Source of the DNA: Chara braunii
Taxonomy: Eukaryota > Streptophyta > Charophyceae > Charales > Characeae
Direction of reading: 5' to 3'
DNA: 22,939 bases
Assembly: GCA_003427395.1 (NCBI GenBank)
Contig: BFEA01000339.1
Location: 223,962 to 246,900, forward strand
Part shown: positions 9,444 to 18,840 of the stretch, one piece after another
How the letters are laid out: every line of letters starts with the position of its first letter
Numbering within the stretch: the stretch's first letter is position 1
Notes under the pieces: model-generated
Database searches by the model: none
The model's input: only the letters and a program-made list of their open reading frames with translations
What the model was told of the DNA's origin: nothing
Made by a program: the position numbers and the translations under genes

Positions 9444-9560
9444 CCCCCCTCTCTCTCTCTCTCTCTTGTGCATCCCTCCCCCCCCCTTTTCTCTCTGTCT
9501 CTCTCTTTCTTTGTCTCTCTCTCTGTCTCTCTTTCTCACTCATATCAACAAATGAAACAA

Positions 9561-9618
<58 letters not shown>

Positions 9619-9690
9619 GATAGTCCCTCGCCCTCCCTCTCTGTCTATCTCTCTTTCTTTCTATCTCTCACTCATATCAATAAATAGAAC

Positions 9691-9735
<45 letters not shown>

Positions 9736-9805
9736 CATATTCTTAGTCTCATCGCTTTGACTTCCTTAAGGCTACGTTCCCCACACCCGCGAGGTAGACA
9801 ATAAG
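8663..9805 (+). repeat. R1 dispersed repeat, copy C, the fullest example
   Basis: It starts GCAGCCCTAAGGCTGCGGTA, where GCAGCC and GGCTGC form a 6-bp stem round CTAA. A 690-bp core ends CCATTCAGCC at 9360, a 372-bp CT tract follows, and a tail runs to about 9805 (CTTCCTTAAGGCTACG, CCCCACACCCGCGAGGTAG). The tail's CCTTAGGGCTGCG (best in copy D) is the inverse of the start, suggesting a terminal inverted repeat of about 12 bp with the microsatellite inside the element. The core shows no protein frame with known motifs. Confidence 0.83.
9361..9732. repeat. Compound CT microsatellite with higher-order repeat, copy C
   Basis: The tract is not pure. CTCACTCATATCAA followed by an A-rich AACAAAA block occurs at 9535 and again at 9667, 132 bp apart. 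Each is preceded by a C-rich CCCTCCC segment and a TTTCTTTGTCTC-like segment. CT expansion and block duplication have both acted. The Leu/Ser-rich frames across it should be ignored. Confidence 0.9.
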
Positions 9806-9828
9806 TGTTACGTTCTATCTTGAATCCA

Positions 9829-10525
9829 CAGCCCTAAGGTTGCGGTATAGTGGGTTTCAGCGTTTGTGTTAAGGTGTCGCATTTTTGGCGGCGGGCGACC
9901 TAGACGCAAGGTGGGTTTCTAGGGGCAAAAATAATTTGGGGGATCTGACCTTGGCAAAATTGCGGACTACCTACAACTTGCTCTGGTAGAACCGGGACTT
10001 TTGGAAAAAGAAAAGACCGGTCCTTGTGTGGAAGCGGACCCCGAAAAGAACTGGGGGGTGTTGGACCGGTCCTCGAATGGAAGCGGGCCCCCATTTTGAG
10101 AATCCATAGATGAAGTCCTGCTCTTTCGAGGAAAAGTTTTAGAACATTTTCAAAAAATCATTTGGACTGCAAAATAATCTTCGAACCGATTCGACACATT
10201 TTCTATTTTTGCCACTCAGCTATGTCTGGGTTGACTAAAAATGTACGACAAACCCAGTGAGTTTTCACGCTCAAAATAACGTGTGAAAAAACTTGAAAAT
10301 TGAAGTACTCGTAGATTTTGTTCTGATCTTTCCTGGAAAAACGCTCAATAAATTAAAAAAAATCATTCCAGCTATGAAATAGATCGCGACCGCAATTTAA
10401 CCCATATTTCAATTTTGCCATTCAGTCTCTCTCTCTCTCTCCCTTTCTTTGTCTGTCTGTCTCTCTCTCTCCGTGTCCGTGTCTGGTAGCCCCCTCCCCT
10501 CCCTCTCTCTCTATCTCTCTTTCTT

Positions 10526-10580
<55 letters not shown>

Positions 10581-10660
10581 CTTGTGCGCGCTCCTAGTGT
10601 CATTGCTTTGGCTACCTTAGGGCTGCGTTCCCCACACCCACGTGGTAGACAATATTTAGA
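9829..10660 (+). repeat. R1 dispersed repeat, copy D, internal deletion
   Basis: It starts CAGCCCTAAGGTTGCGGTAT and its core ends GCCATTCAGT at 10425. Compared with C it lacks roughly 150 bp at about 10092, where GGGCCCCCA joins TTTTGAGAATCCATAGATG. The CT/TA tract follows, then the clearest tail: GCTACCTTAGGGCTGCG, CCCCACACCCACGTGGTAG. Confidence 0.82.
10425..10580. repeat. CT tract ending in (TA)8, copy D
   Basis: CT-rich repeat with CCGTGTCCGTGTC and CCCCTCCC interruptions like those of copy C, turning into eight TA dinucleotides at 10565-10580. The conserved tail follows directly. Confidence 0.95.
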
Positions 10661-10823
10661 GTAAAAGTTGGCCCTCATACAGCTGTAATGACCGCACCCT
10701 CTATGAGGGGGGAAGAAGGTAGAGCTACAGATAGGCACCCACTGGTGTCCCCCAACCTTGCCTTGAACCTAATTGCCTACCGCATGGGCGAGGCGTACAT
10801 TTCTTTGTTTTTCTTTGAGAGTG

Positions 10824-10826
<3 letters not shown>
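10661..10826. other. Unassigned 166-bp segment before the gap
   Basis: GC-balanced sequence with GACCGCACCCTCTATGAGGG and CCTTGCCTTGAACCTAATTG. I recognise nothing in it and it has no second copy in the window. Confidence 0.4.

Positions 10827-10879
<53 letters not shown>
10827..10879. repeat. (GT)n tract running into the gap
   Basis: About 26 GT units follow GTGAGA and run into the N block, so the length is a minimum. The other edge of the gap is a GA tract, so the missing sequence must contain the change between the two. Confidence 0.97.
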
Positions 10880-11702
10880 NNNNNNNNNNNNNNNNNNNNN
10901 NNNNNNNNNNNNNNNNNNNNNNNNNNNNNNNNNNNNNNNNNNNNNNNNNNNNNNNNNNNNNNNNNNNNNNNNNNNNNNNNNNNNNNNNNNNNNNNNNNNN
11001 NNNNNNNNNNNNNNNNNNNNNNNNNNNNNNNNNNNNNNNNNNNNNNNNNNNNNNNNNNNNNNNNNNNNNNNNNNNNNNNNNNNNNNNNNNNNNNNNNNNN
11101 NNNNNNNNNNNNNNNNNNNNNNNNNNNNNNNNNNNNNNNNNNNNNNNNNNNNNNNNNNNNNNNNNNNNNNNNNNNNNNNNNNNNNNNNNNNNNNNNNNNN
11201 NNNNNNNNNNNNNNNNNNNNNNNNNNNNNNNNNNNNNNNNNNNNNNNNNNNNNNNNNNNNNNNNNNNNNNNNNNNNNNNNNNNNNNNNNNNNNNNNNNNN
11301 NNNNNNNNNNNNNNNNNNNNNNNNNNNNNNNNNNNNNNNNNNNNNNNNNNNNNNNNNNNNNNNNNNNNNNNNNNNNNNNNNNNNNNNNNNNNNNNNNNNN
11401 NNNNNNNNNNNNNNNNNNNNNNNNNNNNNNNNNNNNNNNNNNNNNNNNNNNNNNNNNNNNNNNNNNNNNNNNNNNNNNNNNNNNNNNNNNNNNNNNNNNN
11501 NNNNNNNNNNNNNNNNNNNNNNNNNNNNNNNNNNNNNNNNNNNNNNNNNNNNNNNNNNNNNNNNNNNNNNNNNNNNNNNNNNNNNNNNNNNNNNNNNNNN
11601 NNNNNNNNNNNNNNNNNNNNNNNNNNNNNNNNNNNNNNNNNNNNNNNNNNNNNNNNNNNNNNNNNNNNNNNNNNNNNNNNNNNNNNNNNNNNNNNNNNNN
11701 NN
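10880..11702. other. Assembly gap, 823 N
   Basis: Undetermined bases. Frames of 346-384 residues crossing it are artefacts of reading N as open. Both edges are dinucleotide repeats, which is the likely cause of the gap. The true size may differ from 823. Confidence 0.99.
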
Positions 11703-11792
<90 letters not shown>

Positions 11793-11830
11793 GGAGGGGG
11801 AAGGGGGGGGGTACCAAAGAAAGAGAGAGA
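11703..11830. repeat. GA tract of R1 copy E
   Basis: About 84 bases of pure AG, then AAGAGGGAGGGGGAAGGGG and a further short GA stretch. In the forward sense of R1 this is the CT tract after copy E. Any tail would lie inside the gap. Confidence 0.95.
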
Positions 11831-11835
11831 GGGAG

Positions 11836-12460
11836 AGGCTGAATGGCAAAAATGTAACATGGCTCAAACTGTCGTCATGATCTACTTCGTGGTTGAAATA
11901 TTATTTTATATTTTTCCTTGAAAGATCGCAAAAAAAATTGAAAGAACTGCAATTTTCAGGTTTTTTCACACATTCCTCTGAGTGAGAAAATTTGCTGAAA
12001 TTGAAGTTCTTTCGTTGGCCCACACATGGCTGAGTGGCAGAAGTGGACAGTGCACTGAATTGACGTAGTGATTATTTTGTGGTCTTAATGACTTTTAAAA
12101 ACTTTTCTGATACTTTTCTTGGAAAGGCCACAATATAATCTACAGATTCTCAAATTTTCAGATTTTTTTGTGAGTTCTTTTGCGCTCAGAAAATCGGCAA
12201 ATTGCGTCTTGCAAATTGCCTGCGTGTGGGACTCCTTACAATGCCTCCCCTTCTTAGTTTTTTTTGGGGTTCACTTCCACCTGATGACTGGCCGTTCCTT
12301 TTTTCAAAAGTCCCGACTCTAGAAGAGCTATCTGTAGGTCGTCTGCAATATCGCCAAGGGAAAGTTTTAACCCCTAAGAGTCCACTTGTGCAGTAGTCGC
12401 TGACCGCCGTCACCTTGACACAGACACCGAGGCCCACTCTATCGCAGCCTTAAGGCTGCG
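11836..12460 (-). repeat. R1 dispersed repeat, copy E, uninterrupted
   Basis: Inverted relative to B-D. It begins AGGCTGAATGGCAAAAATGT, contains CCCACACATGGCTGAGTGGC (12020-12039), and ends with the terminal hairpin GCAGCCTTAAGGCTGC at 12444-12459. Being free of insertions, it is a good reference for the nested insertions in A and B. It is shorter than C in the middle. Confidence 0.82.
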
Positions 12461-12569
12461 AATTGGACCCTGGCCAAGTGACTTTTTTTTTGTCGATATT
12501 GCTGTGAAAGAAGGCCGTTGCAAAAAAAAAGAAAACAAAAGAGGGGATGTTGTTGCTGCGTCTTCCATG
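12461..12569. other. Short unassigned spacer
   Basis: Contains T-rich and A-rich runs (12482-12490, 12521-12535) between R1 copy E and the tandem repeat. Nothing else is visible. Confidence 0.4.
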
Positions 12570-12891
12570 TGGGCCCACTGAGGTACATACCCACACTAGG
12601 GGCTTGACATTTATGCATGTCTGGGGCATGTACTCACACTGGGGGGTTGTCATTCATGAATGTCGTGAGAGGATATGAGAAGATGTTATCGTGGGGCCAT
12701 AAGGGGGCAACCAGGCCCCCCCCCTCCAGATGGGCTCACTGATGGCACATACTCACACTTCGTTTAGGGGTTTGACATTCATACATGTCTGCCACAGAGG
12801 GCATATACTCACACTTAGTCTTGGGGTTTGACCTTCATTCATATCGGCCATAGGAGATGACATGAGAAGATGTTATCATGGGGGCGTAGGG
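12570..12891. repeat. Two-level tandem repeat, two units of about 160 bp
   Basis: Each unit begins GGGCYCACTGA (12571, 12733). It holds two sub-repeats of the form CATACTCACACTT...GGGGTTTGACATTCATRCATGTC, starting near 12583, 12626, 12743 and 12797. It then closes with GAGAAGATGTTATC and a G-rich block. The second unit is cut by a MITE at 12892 and resumes at 13236 as GGGCGTAGGGGGGTAACCAG, matching GGGGGCAACCAG of unit one. Confidence 0.75.
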
Positions 12892-13235
12892 AGAGATGGT
12901 TAACGGAGACCTAAATTTGCAGACAACTTGTCATGCCATTTATAACAAACCCAAGAGTCATTTTATCCCAACTTGCCAGTAATTCATAAAGTGGAGAGTC
13001 TGGAGACCATACTAACTAATTGCAAAAAAAAAAACTATAAAACAGTGAGGCAAAAGTGCAGTTTCATGTAAATTTCGCCAACGTTCAATTTCAGAAATCT
13101 TGAGAACTTTAAGAAATGTGAGTAGAGGAAATGACAAAAAAAAAAACCCTTCATAAAATTGACCCCCAAACCCTAATTTCAGTTTTGGGTCTGTTGGTCA
13201 GGACTTGAAAATGGGGGTCCCCGTTAACCATCAGT
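12892..13235. mobile_element. Mutator-like MITE, 344 bp
   Basis: The terminal inverted repeats are 21 bp with 17 matches. The left reads AGAGATGGTTAACGGAGACC and the right, in reverse sense, ACTGATGGTTAACGGGGACC. GGGCGTAGGG flanks both sides (12882-12891 and 13236-13245), a 9-10 bp duplication. Unit one of the surrounding tandem repeat is the empty site, which supports the boundary. The interior is AT-rich and non-coding, with two A11 runs (13025, 13137). Confidence 0.78.
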
Positions 13236-13260
13236 GGGCGTAGGGGGGTAACCAGTCCCT

Positions 13261-14578
13261 CCTGGGCACCCTTGCCCTCGACCTGAACTGTTCACTTTCA
13301 TATTATTTTTCTCTTGTGCTCATGAGATGATGTGTTGTTGTGCCCAACCTTTTGTTCGTGAGATTTAATGACTTTGAGTTGGGTTGACCCCTGGTTCCAT
13401 GAGTAGTTTTGTCATATCATTCTGCAGCTCCTACTGTGCCACCAACTGACCCTGCTACGCCCATGTGTGGTATGGGTCAAGTTCCCTACCGTGCGGCTTC
13501 ATGTACCTTTCAGGATAAACCCTGAAGTACATTGCGAGGACGAGTTGAAAAAGAATGGATTATAAAAGGGGGGGGATCTTGATTTCTCTGTTCCTTTGAT
13601 GAAACTCCTTGCAGTTTGGCAATTTAGATTTGCGTAGCCACTAGGTCGCCGGGAATTTGCAAAAAAATACTTGCGATTTTGGGTGCATTTTCGATTGTCA
13701 TCTTATTTTAAATTCTCTTAATGCAAGCTGACAAACGACAATTTTAATATCGCATTCCTATGCAAGCTATATTCTTGCTCATGCACAGTGTCACATGCCA
13801 ACTTTTTTTCTTACCTTCCTCTGTTGTCCAAGTCGACGCCCACCACTTTTTTCGTATAAAATCGCCCAGCCCCTTCCTACTTTTTTTTTTCTTTCATCTT
13901 AGTCACAATGTTGAGCAAAATGTGTGGGACGATTGTGGTACCAAATCGGCTTGCATGCCGACGGGTAGGTAGAGTGACAACATGCGGTAAGTCGAGTGGT
14001 ACTATCGGAGATTATAACTGGAGGGACTAAGCAGTGGTGGAGATGAGGGGGTGACCCCTTCTGCAAGACCTTATGGGTGTGTTGATGCACCCCTCATGTT
14101 TGGGTTTAGTGAGCCACACATATGCGGTGGTGGAATTTTTAATGTTTCACGGTTATGAGGAACATCATTTTTCTCGATGATCGCTACTTGTCCAAGTGTG
14201 CATGCATGGTGAAGAGTCTGACTAACTTGTATGCTAAGTCATCTGCATAACCTTGCTTTCAATTTTCAAGTGAATGATGAGACGACCTCATCGTGCGAAG
14301 TTTGTCGTAGTCCATGAAATCCGATGCTGAAAATGTAGTATGTGTGTGCTTAACTCTTTGATGACACCCTTCCACTTCCATGAGGCAATGACGGTGAAGG
14401 AATATCGACAATAATCATCTTTTGCATATATGTATGGATGAGGTGAAAAATTCCTCTGTTTATGTTGATACAATTATGTTGTCGACATCTTCTTTCACAC
14501 TTGTTTTCTTATGATTTTGGTTCATACTATAACAACAAGGACACCGCCCACACAAACTTTAGAGTCAAAAATCAGTTT
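13261..14578. other. Unassigned stretch, possible retrotransposon 3' scar
   Basis: No gene is recognised. At 13534-13577 the sequence reads TGCGAGGACGAGTTGAAAAA, then TTATAAAAGGGGGGGGATC. In some plant Ty3 elements a GAGGACGA phrase closes pol shortly before the polypurine tract and 3' LTR, so this may be such a scar. I could not find a paired LTR. The TATAAAAGG here also looks like a TATA box, but no gene follows. Confidence 0.3.
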
Positions 14579-15220
14579 GCAGCCCTGAAGTTGCGGTACA
14601 GTAGGCTTGCGCGTCCGTGTCAAGGTCTCGTATTTTCGGCAGCGGGCCACCAACGAACAAGTGGGTTCTTTCGGGGTAAGAATTGTTGGGACACCGGTCC
14701 TTGTGGATTTTGCGGAGGACCGACAGCTTACTCTTCTAGAACCGGTACTTTGTAGCAAAGTAGAAGGACTGGTCACTGCTTGAAGGTGGTCCACAAAAGG
14801 GTGCCCGCGGTTCCAATCCCACAATTTTGCAAGAGGCAACCCTGGCGATTTTTTATGCTCCAAGGAATATGAAGAAAAATCTGAAAATTTAAGAATTCGT
14901 AGACTAGGTTGGGGTCTATCCAAGAAAAATATCACAAAAAATTAAAAAAAACATTCATTCTACTAAATGTTCGCTGTGCCGATTAAGCGCATTTTTTATT
15001 TTTGCCATTAAGCCATATGTGGGCCAACGAAAAACGTACTCCAACTTCAGTGATTTTTCGTGCTCAGAAGAATGCGTGAAAAAGGCTGAAAATTGGAGGG
15101 CTCATAGATTTTGTTGTGATTTTTTAAGGAACAATATTAAATAGAATTAAAAAAAATCATTTCAACTTCGAAATAGATTGCGCTTGCAATTTGACTGATA
15201 TTCCATTTATGTCATTCAAC
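14579..15220 (+). repeat. R1 dispersed repeat, copy F, no microsatellite
   Basis: It starts GCAGCCCTGAAGTTGCGGTA and ends TTATGTCATTCAAC. Order and content follow C (for example CATATGTGGGCCAACGAAAA), with more substitutions. The sequence after the core (CCCTCGGTCTGCATTTCACG) is not a CT or GT tract and no tail is present. F is thus either older, or the tract and tail were lost. Confidence 0.8.
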
Positions 15221-16499
15221 CCCTCGGTCTGCATTTCACGACGAGCAGTATAGAAGATTTTTGCCAGCATCCCGAATACGCAGGAGGCTAGGAGCTTTGC
15301 TATTCTTCTCTGTACCGTTACAATTTTTAACGGATGTCTCGAAGGACCGATCCCTGGGTTACGACTCAACAATGTCATCGGGGAACTCACCGACCCTAAG
15401 CAATTCAATATTATTTTGTTTGCCCATCGAACTGCAACTAATCTTGAAGTTGTGACTGCATTTCAACACTGTTCATGGGTGTACCTACTCAACTATGTCA
15501 GTCGCTCCTTGTACTCTCACTCGCTCCGTGTCCCAGAAAAACGGAACCGTCAAACAAGAAAAAGAAAATAATAATAAAAAATAAAGGGATAAGGAAAGGG
15601 AACAACACTTAGTAGGAGGGAGGCTCGGCGACACTCTCTGAACCCATTAATCGGGTCCGCTCCCGGAATTGGCAGCAAAACTGAGGGGGGATAACCACGC
15701 CAGACTCTCAACTCCTCAATTTCTTTCGCAACACCCCTTCGCTTCTTTGTGATCGGTCTCTGGCTTCAATCCCCGTATCCGCAACCCAAAAGTCCAATAT
15801 CATAACCAAATATTGTTAGGCCCAAGAGTGACATTGGCAATATCAGAAGCTCAGATGAACGGTTTCCGCTCACTGCGCAACCTTACCAAGATACCTTAAG
15901 GTCACACTTTGGCCTACCAGCCAGACTTCCGATCGCCAGGACCGACACTTTCGTTGCGCGGCGCCAGGCCTCACCTACGGACTGCACCCGTTCACGACCA
16001 CTAAGAATCCTAAGTTTTGCTCCGGGAGTCAACCTTTAATCAAATAATCAATTAATGATAGTTGTTTAACCCAAAGCACGCGAAAAAAATCACTCGTGCC
16101 TTAAGCTTGCGCGCGCACACATTCTCTACCCTGATCACAAACGCTCCCGACATCCCTGTGATAGAGAGTGGGTCGCGGTCGTGCCGTACTTACACTAGCA
16201 AACCTTCCCAGGTGTCGCCTCTAGAACAATTTGTAAAAGGTGCAAAAACACGCGCGAATACCCTTGCATTCGCGCCGACAACGGTCACACACACCGCCGA
16301 TCAACCGTGAGAGTCACACGCAAACAAAGTTAAAAAAACAGAATTACAAGTATTGGCCGCGTGACACCAACCGTCGGCCCCGTCTTGCCTCATACTGAAT
16401 ACCGCCGCACACACCACAGACAGACTGCGGTAGTCCTGCATACTCACTCTCTATTGGATGACCGAAAGCATCGAAAGAGAGTATTATTGATGTTGTGTC
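15221..16499. other. CG-richer unassigned region, possible LTR edge at 16255-16281
   Basis: No coding frame is credible here; the 82-residue frame at 16062-16310 shows no domain. At 16255-16281 the sequence CGAATACCCTTGCATTCGCG then CCGACA resembles the 3' edge of the LTRs at 1207 and 6331 (CCCTTGTAAGGGTATTCGCA then CCGACA). A partial or diverged LTR may end here, but the matching start was not found. The high CpG content differs from the AT-rich neighbours. Confidence 0.35.
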
Positions 16500-17068
16500 A
16501 ATATTTGTAATGACATTCTAAAAAAAAAAGAACATTATCATTTCATTCCAAATTCTCGGTCCCAATCCTCGTTTCATTGGTAAGTTCAAATAAATTGGTA
16601 CTGTTTCGTTTTATAAAATTTCATTGAACGAACATTATCATTCTAGTGTTCGTTCAATTATAAAATTTTCAGTTATATTTTATAAGTTATCATTTAAATA
16701 TGAGCTTTCCCTTCCAACTATATCTATCTGTTCAAGATGGAATGAAAGTGTGAACGAGTTTATGAAGTGTTTTAATTAAACTTTGATTATACTACAACAA
16801 ATATCTTGTAATTTAGATTGGATTAAACTTTTTATGACATAAAATCCTTAATACCTAGAATGAGAGTCCAATTAAAATATTTCATGAATTCATTTAGGCT
16901 TTCATTCTATCTCTAGCATGCAGTTCAAATAAGAAGGGATACCCTATTCTTGGAATGAAAGTTTTGCAAGTTAGAATATTTTTTTTAAGATGGAATAAAA
17001 ATTTAAAATTTAGAATGTAATTTTACTATAGAACGAATTTTGAATTCAGGGAGATTTTTCTTCTGTTG
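16500..17068. mobile_element. AT-rich foldback-type element, copy 2, inverted
   Basis: The reverse complement aligns with 2521-3042 over most of its length. It includes CAACAGAAG at the 17068 end, TTCTATAGTAAAATTACATT, TCTTATTTGAACTGCATGCT and the paired AGATGGAATGAAAG arms (16736 and, inverted, near 16902-16915). The left edge is approximate. It also contains a GAACGAACATTATCATTCTA / GTGTTCGTTC inverted pair near 16627-16657 that copy 1 lacks. Confidence 0.72.
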
Positions 17069-17409
17069 TCCAGTCCGATCCGACCTACACCCTTAATCAA
17101 AAGGTTTATGGTCCGTTGAAACCAGAGTCTACTCATCAATGACACATTGACACAAATAAACAAAAACTATTTACAACTATTTTTCTCTAATCAATCAATT
17201 CGCAAGCAATTGCGTAGCCAATTTCCACATCTCGCTCTTGTCTGGCAAAGTTCAGTAATCTTCTTTGGAAAAATGGTCGGGGTCATCTTCTGCAAAGCTC
17301 GACTTTCAGTAAAAGAAGTGTCGCAATCAACTCCAACGTGACCATCAAATTTTGATGAATTCGATGCATTGCAATTGTGATCACTACTAACTTAGTTGTC
17401 TTACTTGTC
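17069..17409. other. Unassigned 340-bp segment
   Basis: It lies between the foldback copy and the RT relic. The 64-residue plus-strand frame at 17147-17341 shows no recognised domain. It may include the 3' remains of the RT element on the minus strand. Confidence 0.35.
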
Positions 17410-18600
17410 CAAAACACAAGTTCACGATTTTTTGAAACACCCGAAACACAAAATCTGACGTCTCATACAAGAGTCTGACCCTTTCATTCTTTATTGTCTG
17501 ACAACGACCCAGAAATGAAAATTCCTTTGCACAGTGAAACAACATCCTAGGAAATCTTAAAATTTTTGGTTATCGTCAATCTGTTTAAGTGTTGATGGCC
17601 GATCGTAGCATTTTTCGAAGTGATAAAAAATCCTCTTTGCCCGTTTCCTCGCATGAGGTCATCGTAGGTCGAATGCGACAAACATGGAAGCGTCATCCAC
17701 GTATCACAAACCAACTAGAAAATGTTTCTCGTTCTCCAGGGCATTCAACAAGTCATATTCAGTCTTAGCGCACATCAAGCAATCGAGGGGTGGACTTGTT
17801 GATTTACCCATGAGAATTCTCACCTTCTGCTGTAAAACAACATTGTTTGTAATTGTGAAATAAAACTCGAGCTCAAAGTGAATGAATTGACGAATGACAT
17901 TAAAGCTAACAAACTGATAGCCATCAACACCATTCATCATACCAATCACACTACCATTGCCTTTACGTTTTATGAAGACTCCACGACTTTCCTTCGATTT
18001 ATGCCGTCAAATACACCATTGGACCATGCGATTGATTGCAACATGCAACAACTTACTAAACATATTTTTTTTAGCAAGCAACTGCATGTCAGGACAAATG
18101 ATCTACATCCTATGATTAACATTTTTCAAATGATCACGCAACTCGCAGATAAATTTGAAATTGAAATGCTTACCGTCCGACAGATAAAACAACATTCCAT
18201 TCAGAGAATGTGAAACCTTGTTACACACGTTGTTGTTGGGTTTGCTGTAGGTACTAGGAAAAATTGATCTATACTCAAAAGTGTCCCTATGCTTAGGCAA
18301 TGCCTATTAAGCTTTGCCAACTTGCCATCTTTTTCTCACTTTCCTACTTGTTCGAACCCCTGGTCACAATAGACATGTTGTTCCGTTTTCAAAATCTTTT
18401 CGTCCCTCTCGTGTCGGACAATGTAACCCTCATTTTCAATGAAGGTGTTTTTCATCGCCTTCCCGTAGGTCACCGGGCACATCACAAGTGTATGACCAGG
18501 GTTCCTATCCAGGGTTTTGCATACCAGTCCCTGCAATTCTCTCTTCACGCTGCAGATTTCCACCAGATTTTTTTTTTTTTTTTTTTTTTTGGTAAAACCC
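17410..18600 (-). pseudogene. Decayed reverse transcriptase with YVDD, atypical family
   Basis: A protein frame can be followed on the minus strand for about 390 codons with few breaks. From the N-terminus: CKTLDRNPGHTLVMCP near 18500; KDGKLAKLN, then a one-base frameshift near 18303; LPKHRDTFEYRSIFPSTYSK; SLNGMLFYLSDGKHFN; a stop at 18105-18103; TGA at 18009-18007; FYFTITNNVVLQQKVRILMG followed by STSPPLDCLMCAKTEY; then TGA and YVDDASMFVAFD at 17703-17668. YVDD is the palm catalytic motif. ILMG..TSPPL is where non-LTR and Penelope-type enzymes carry GIPMG..SP.L. The TGA just before YVDD sits where Arg (CGA) is usual, so it probably arose by C-to-T change. Motifs fade after 17580. It does not look like Ty1, Ty3 or the usual plant LINE. 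Confidence 0.7.
18568..18590. repeat. T23 tract (A23 on the RT strand)
   Basis: A pure 23-base run interrupts the upstream part of the RT relic. On the minus strand it follows GTACAAGGGTTTTACC. It may be a slipped A tract or the poly(A) tail of a small retroposon inserted from the 18600 side. I could not find a target duplication. Confidence 0.85.
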
Positions 18601-18840
18601 TTGTACAAGGCCTCTATCCCGGTGGTGGTAAGAAAACCACCGGAATTGAGGCTTTGTCTGCTGGGCTGCTCCATCTATTGGTGGGGAGTGTCACCTGCTG
18701 GAAATCGGTTCCAGCGTCCCTTAGAAACATCATCTCAGTACTGAGTTTGCTGGGGTTGCACACATCATCCTTTCTACTTCGGGAGCTTCTAGTTCTTGCT
18801 GATCTAGTGGAAAAAGTCCTCTTTTTTTGAAAAATATGCC

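Noticed and set aside
8337-9760. Leu/Ser-rich and Arg/Glu-rich open frames across the CT tracts
   Set aside because: They are readings of dinucleotide repeats, open on both strands and without any non-repeat domain.
10688-11921. Frames of 346-384 residues around 10.7-11.9 kb
   Set aside because: They are made mostly of the 823-base N gap and of flanking GT and GA repeats.
12444-12460. R1 terminus as a Helitron 3' end
   Set aside because: There is a hairpin near the end, but no CTRR follows within the usual distance and no TC start or A/T insertion site could be shown.
15940-15975. Second primer-binding site at GGCGCC
   Set aside because: Only about 8 bases match the tRNA-Asp primer site, and no LTR edge lies next to it.
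18300-18830. 176-residue plus-strand frame
   Set aside because: It lies opposite the RT relic, includes the T23 tract as a Phe run, and has no domain. The minus strand gives a far better protein reading.
18591-18840. SINE body before the A23/T23 tract
   Set aside because: I could not find A and B box promoter sequences or a target duplication.
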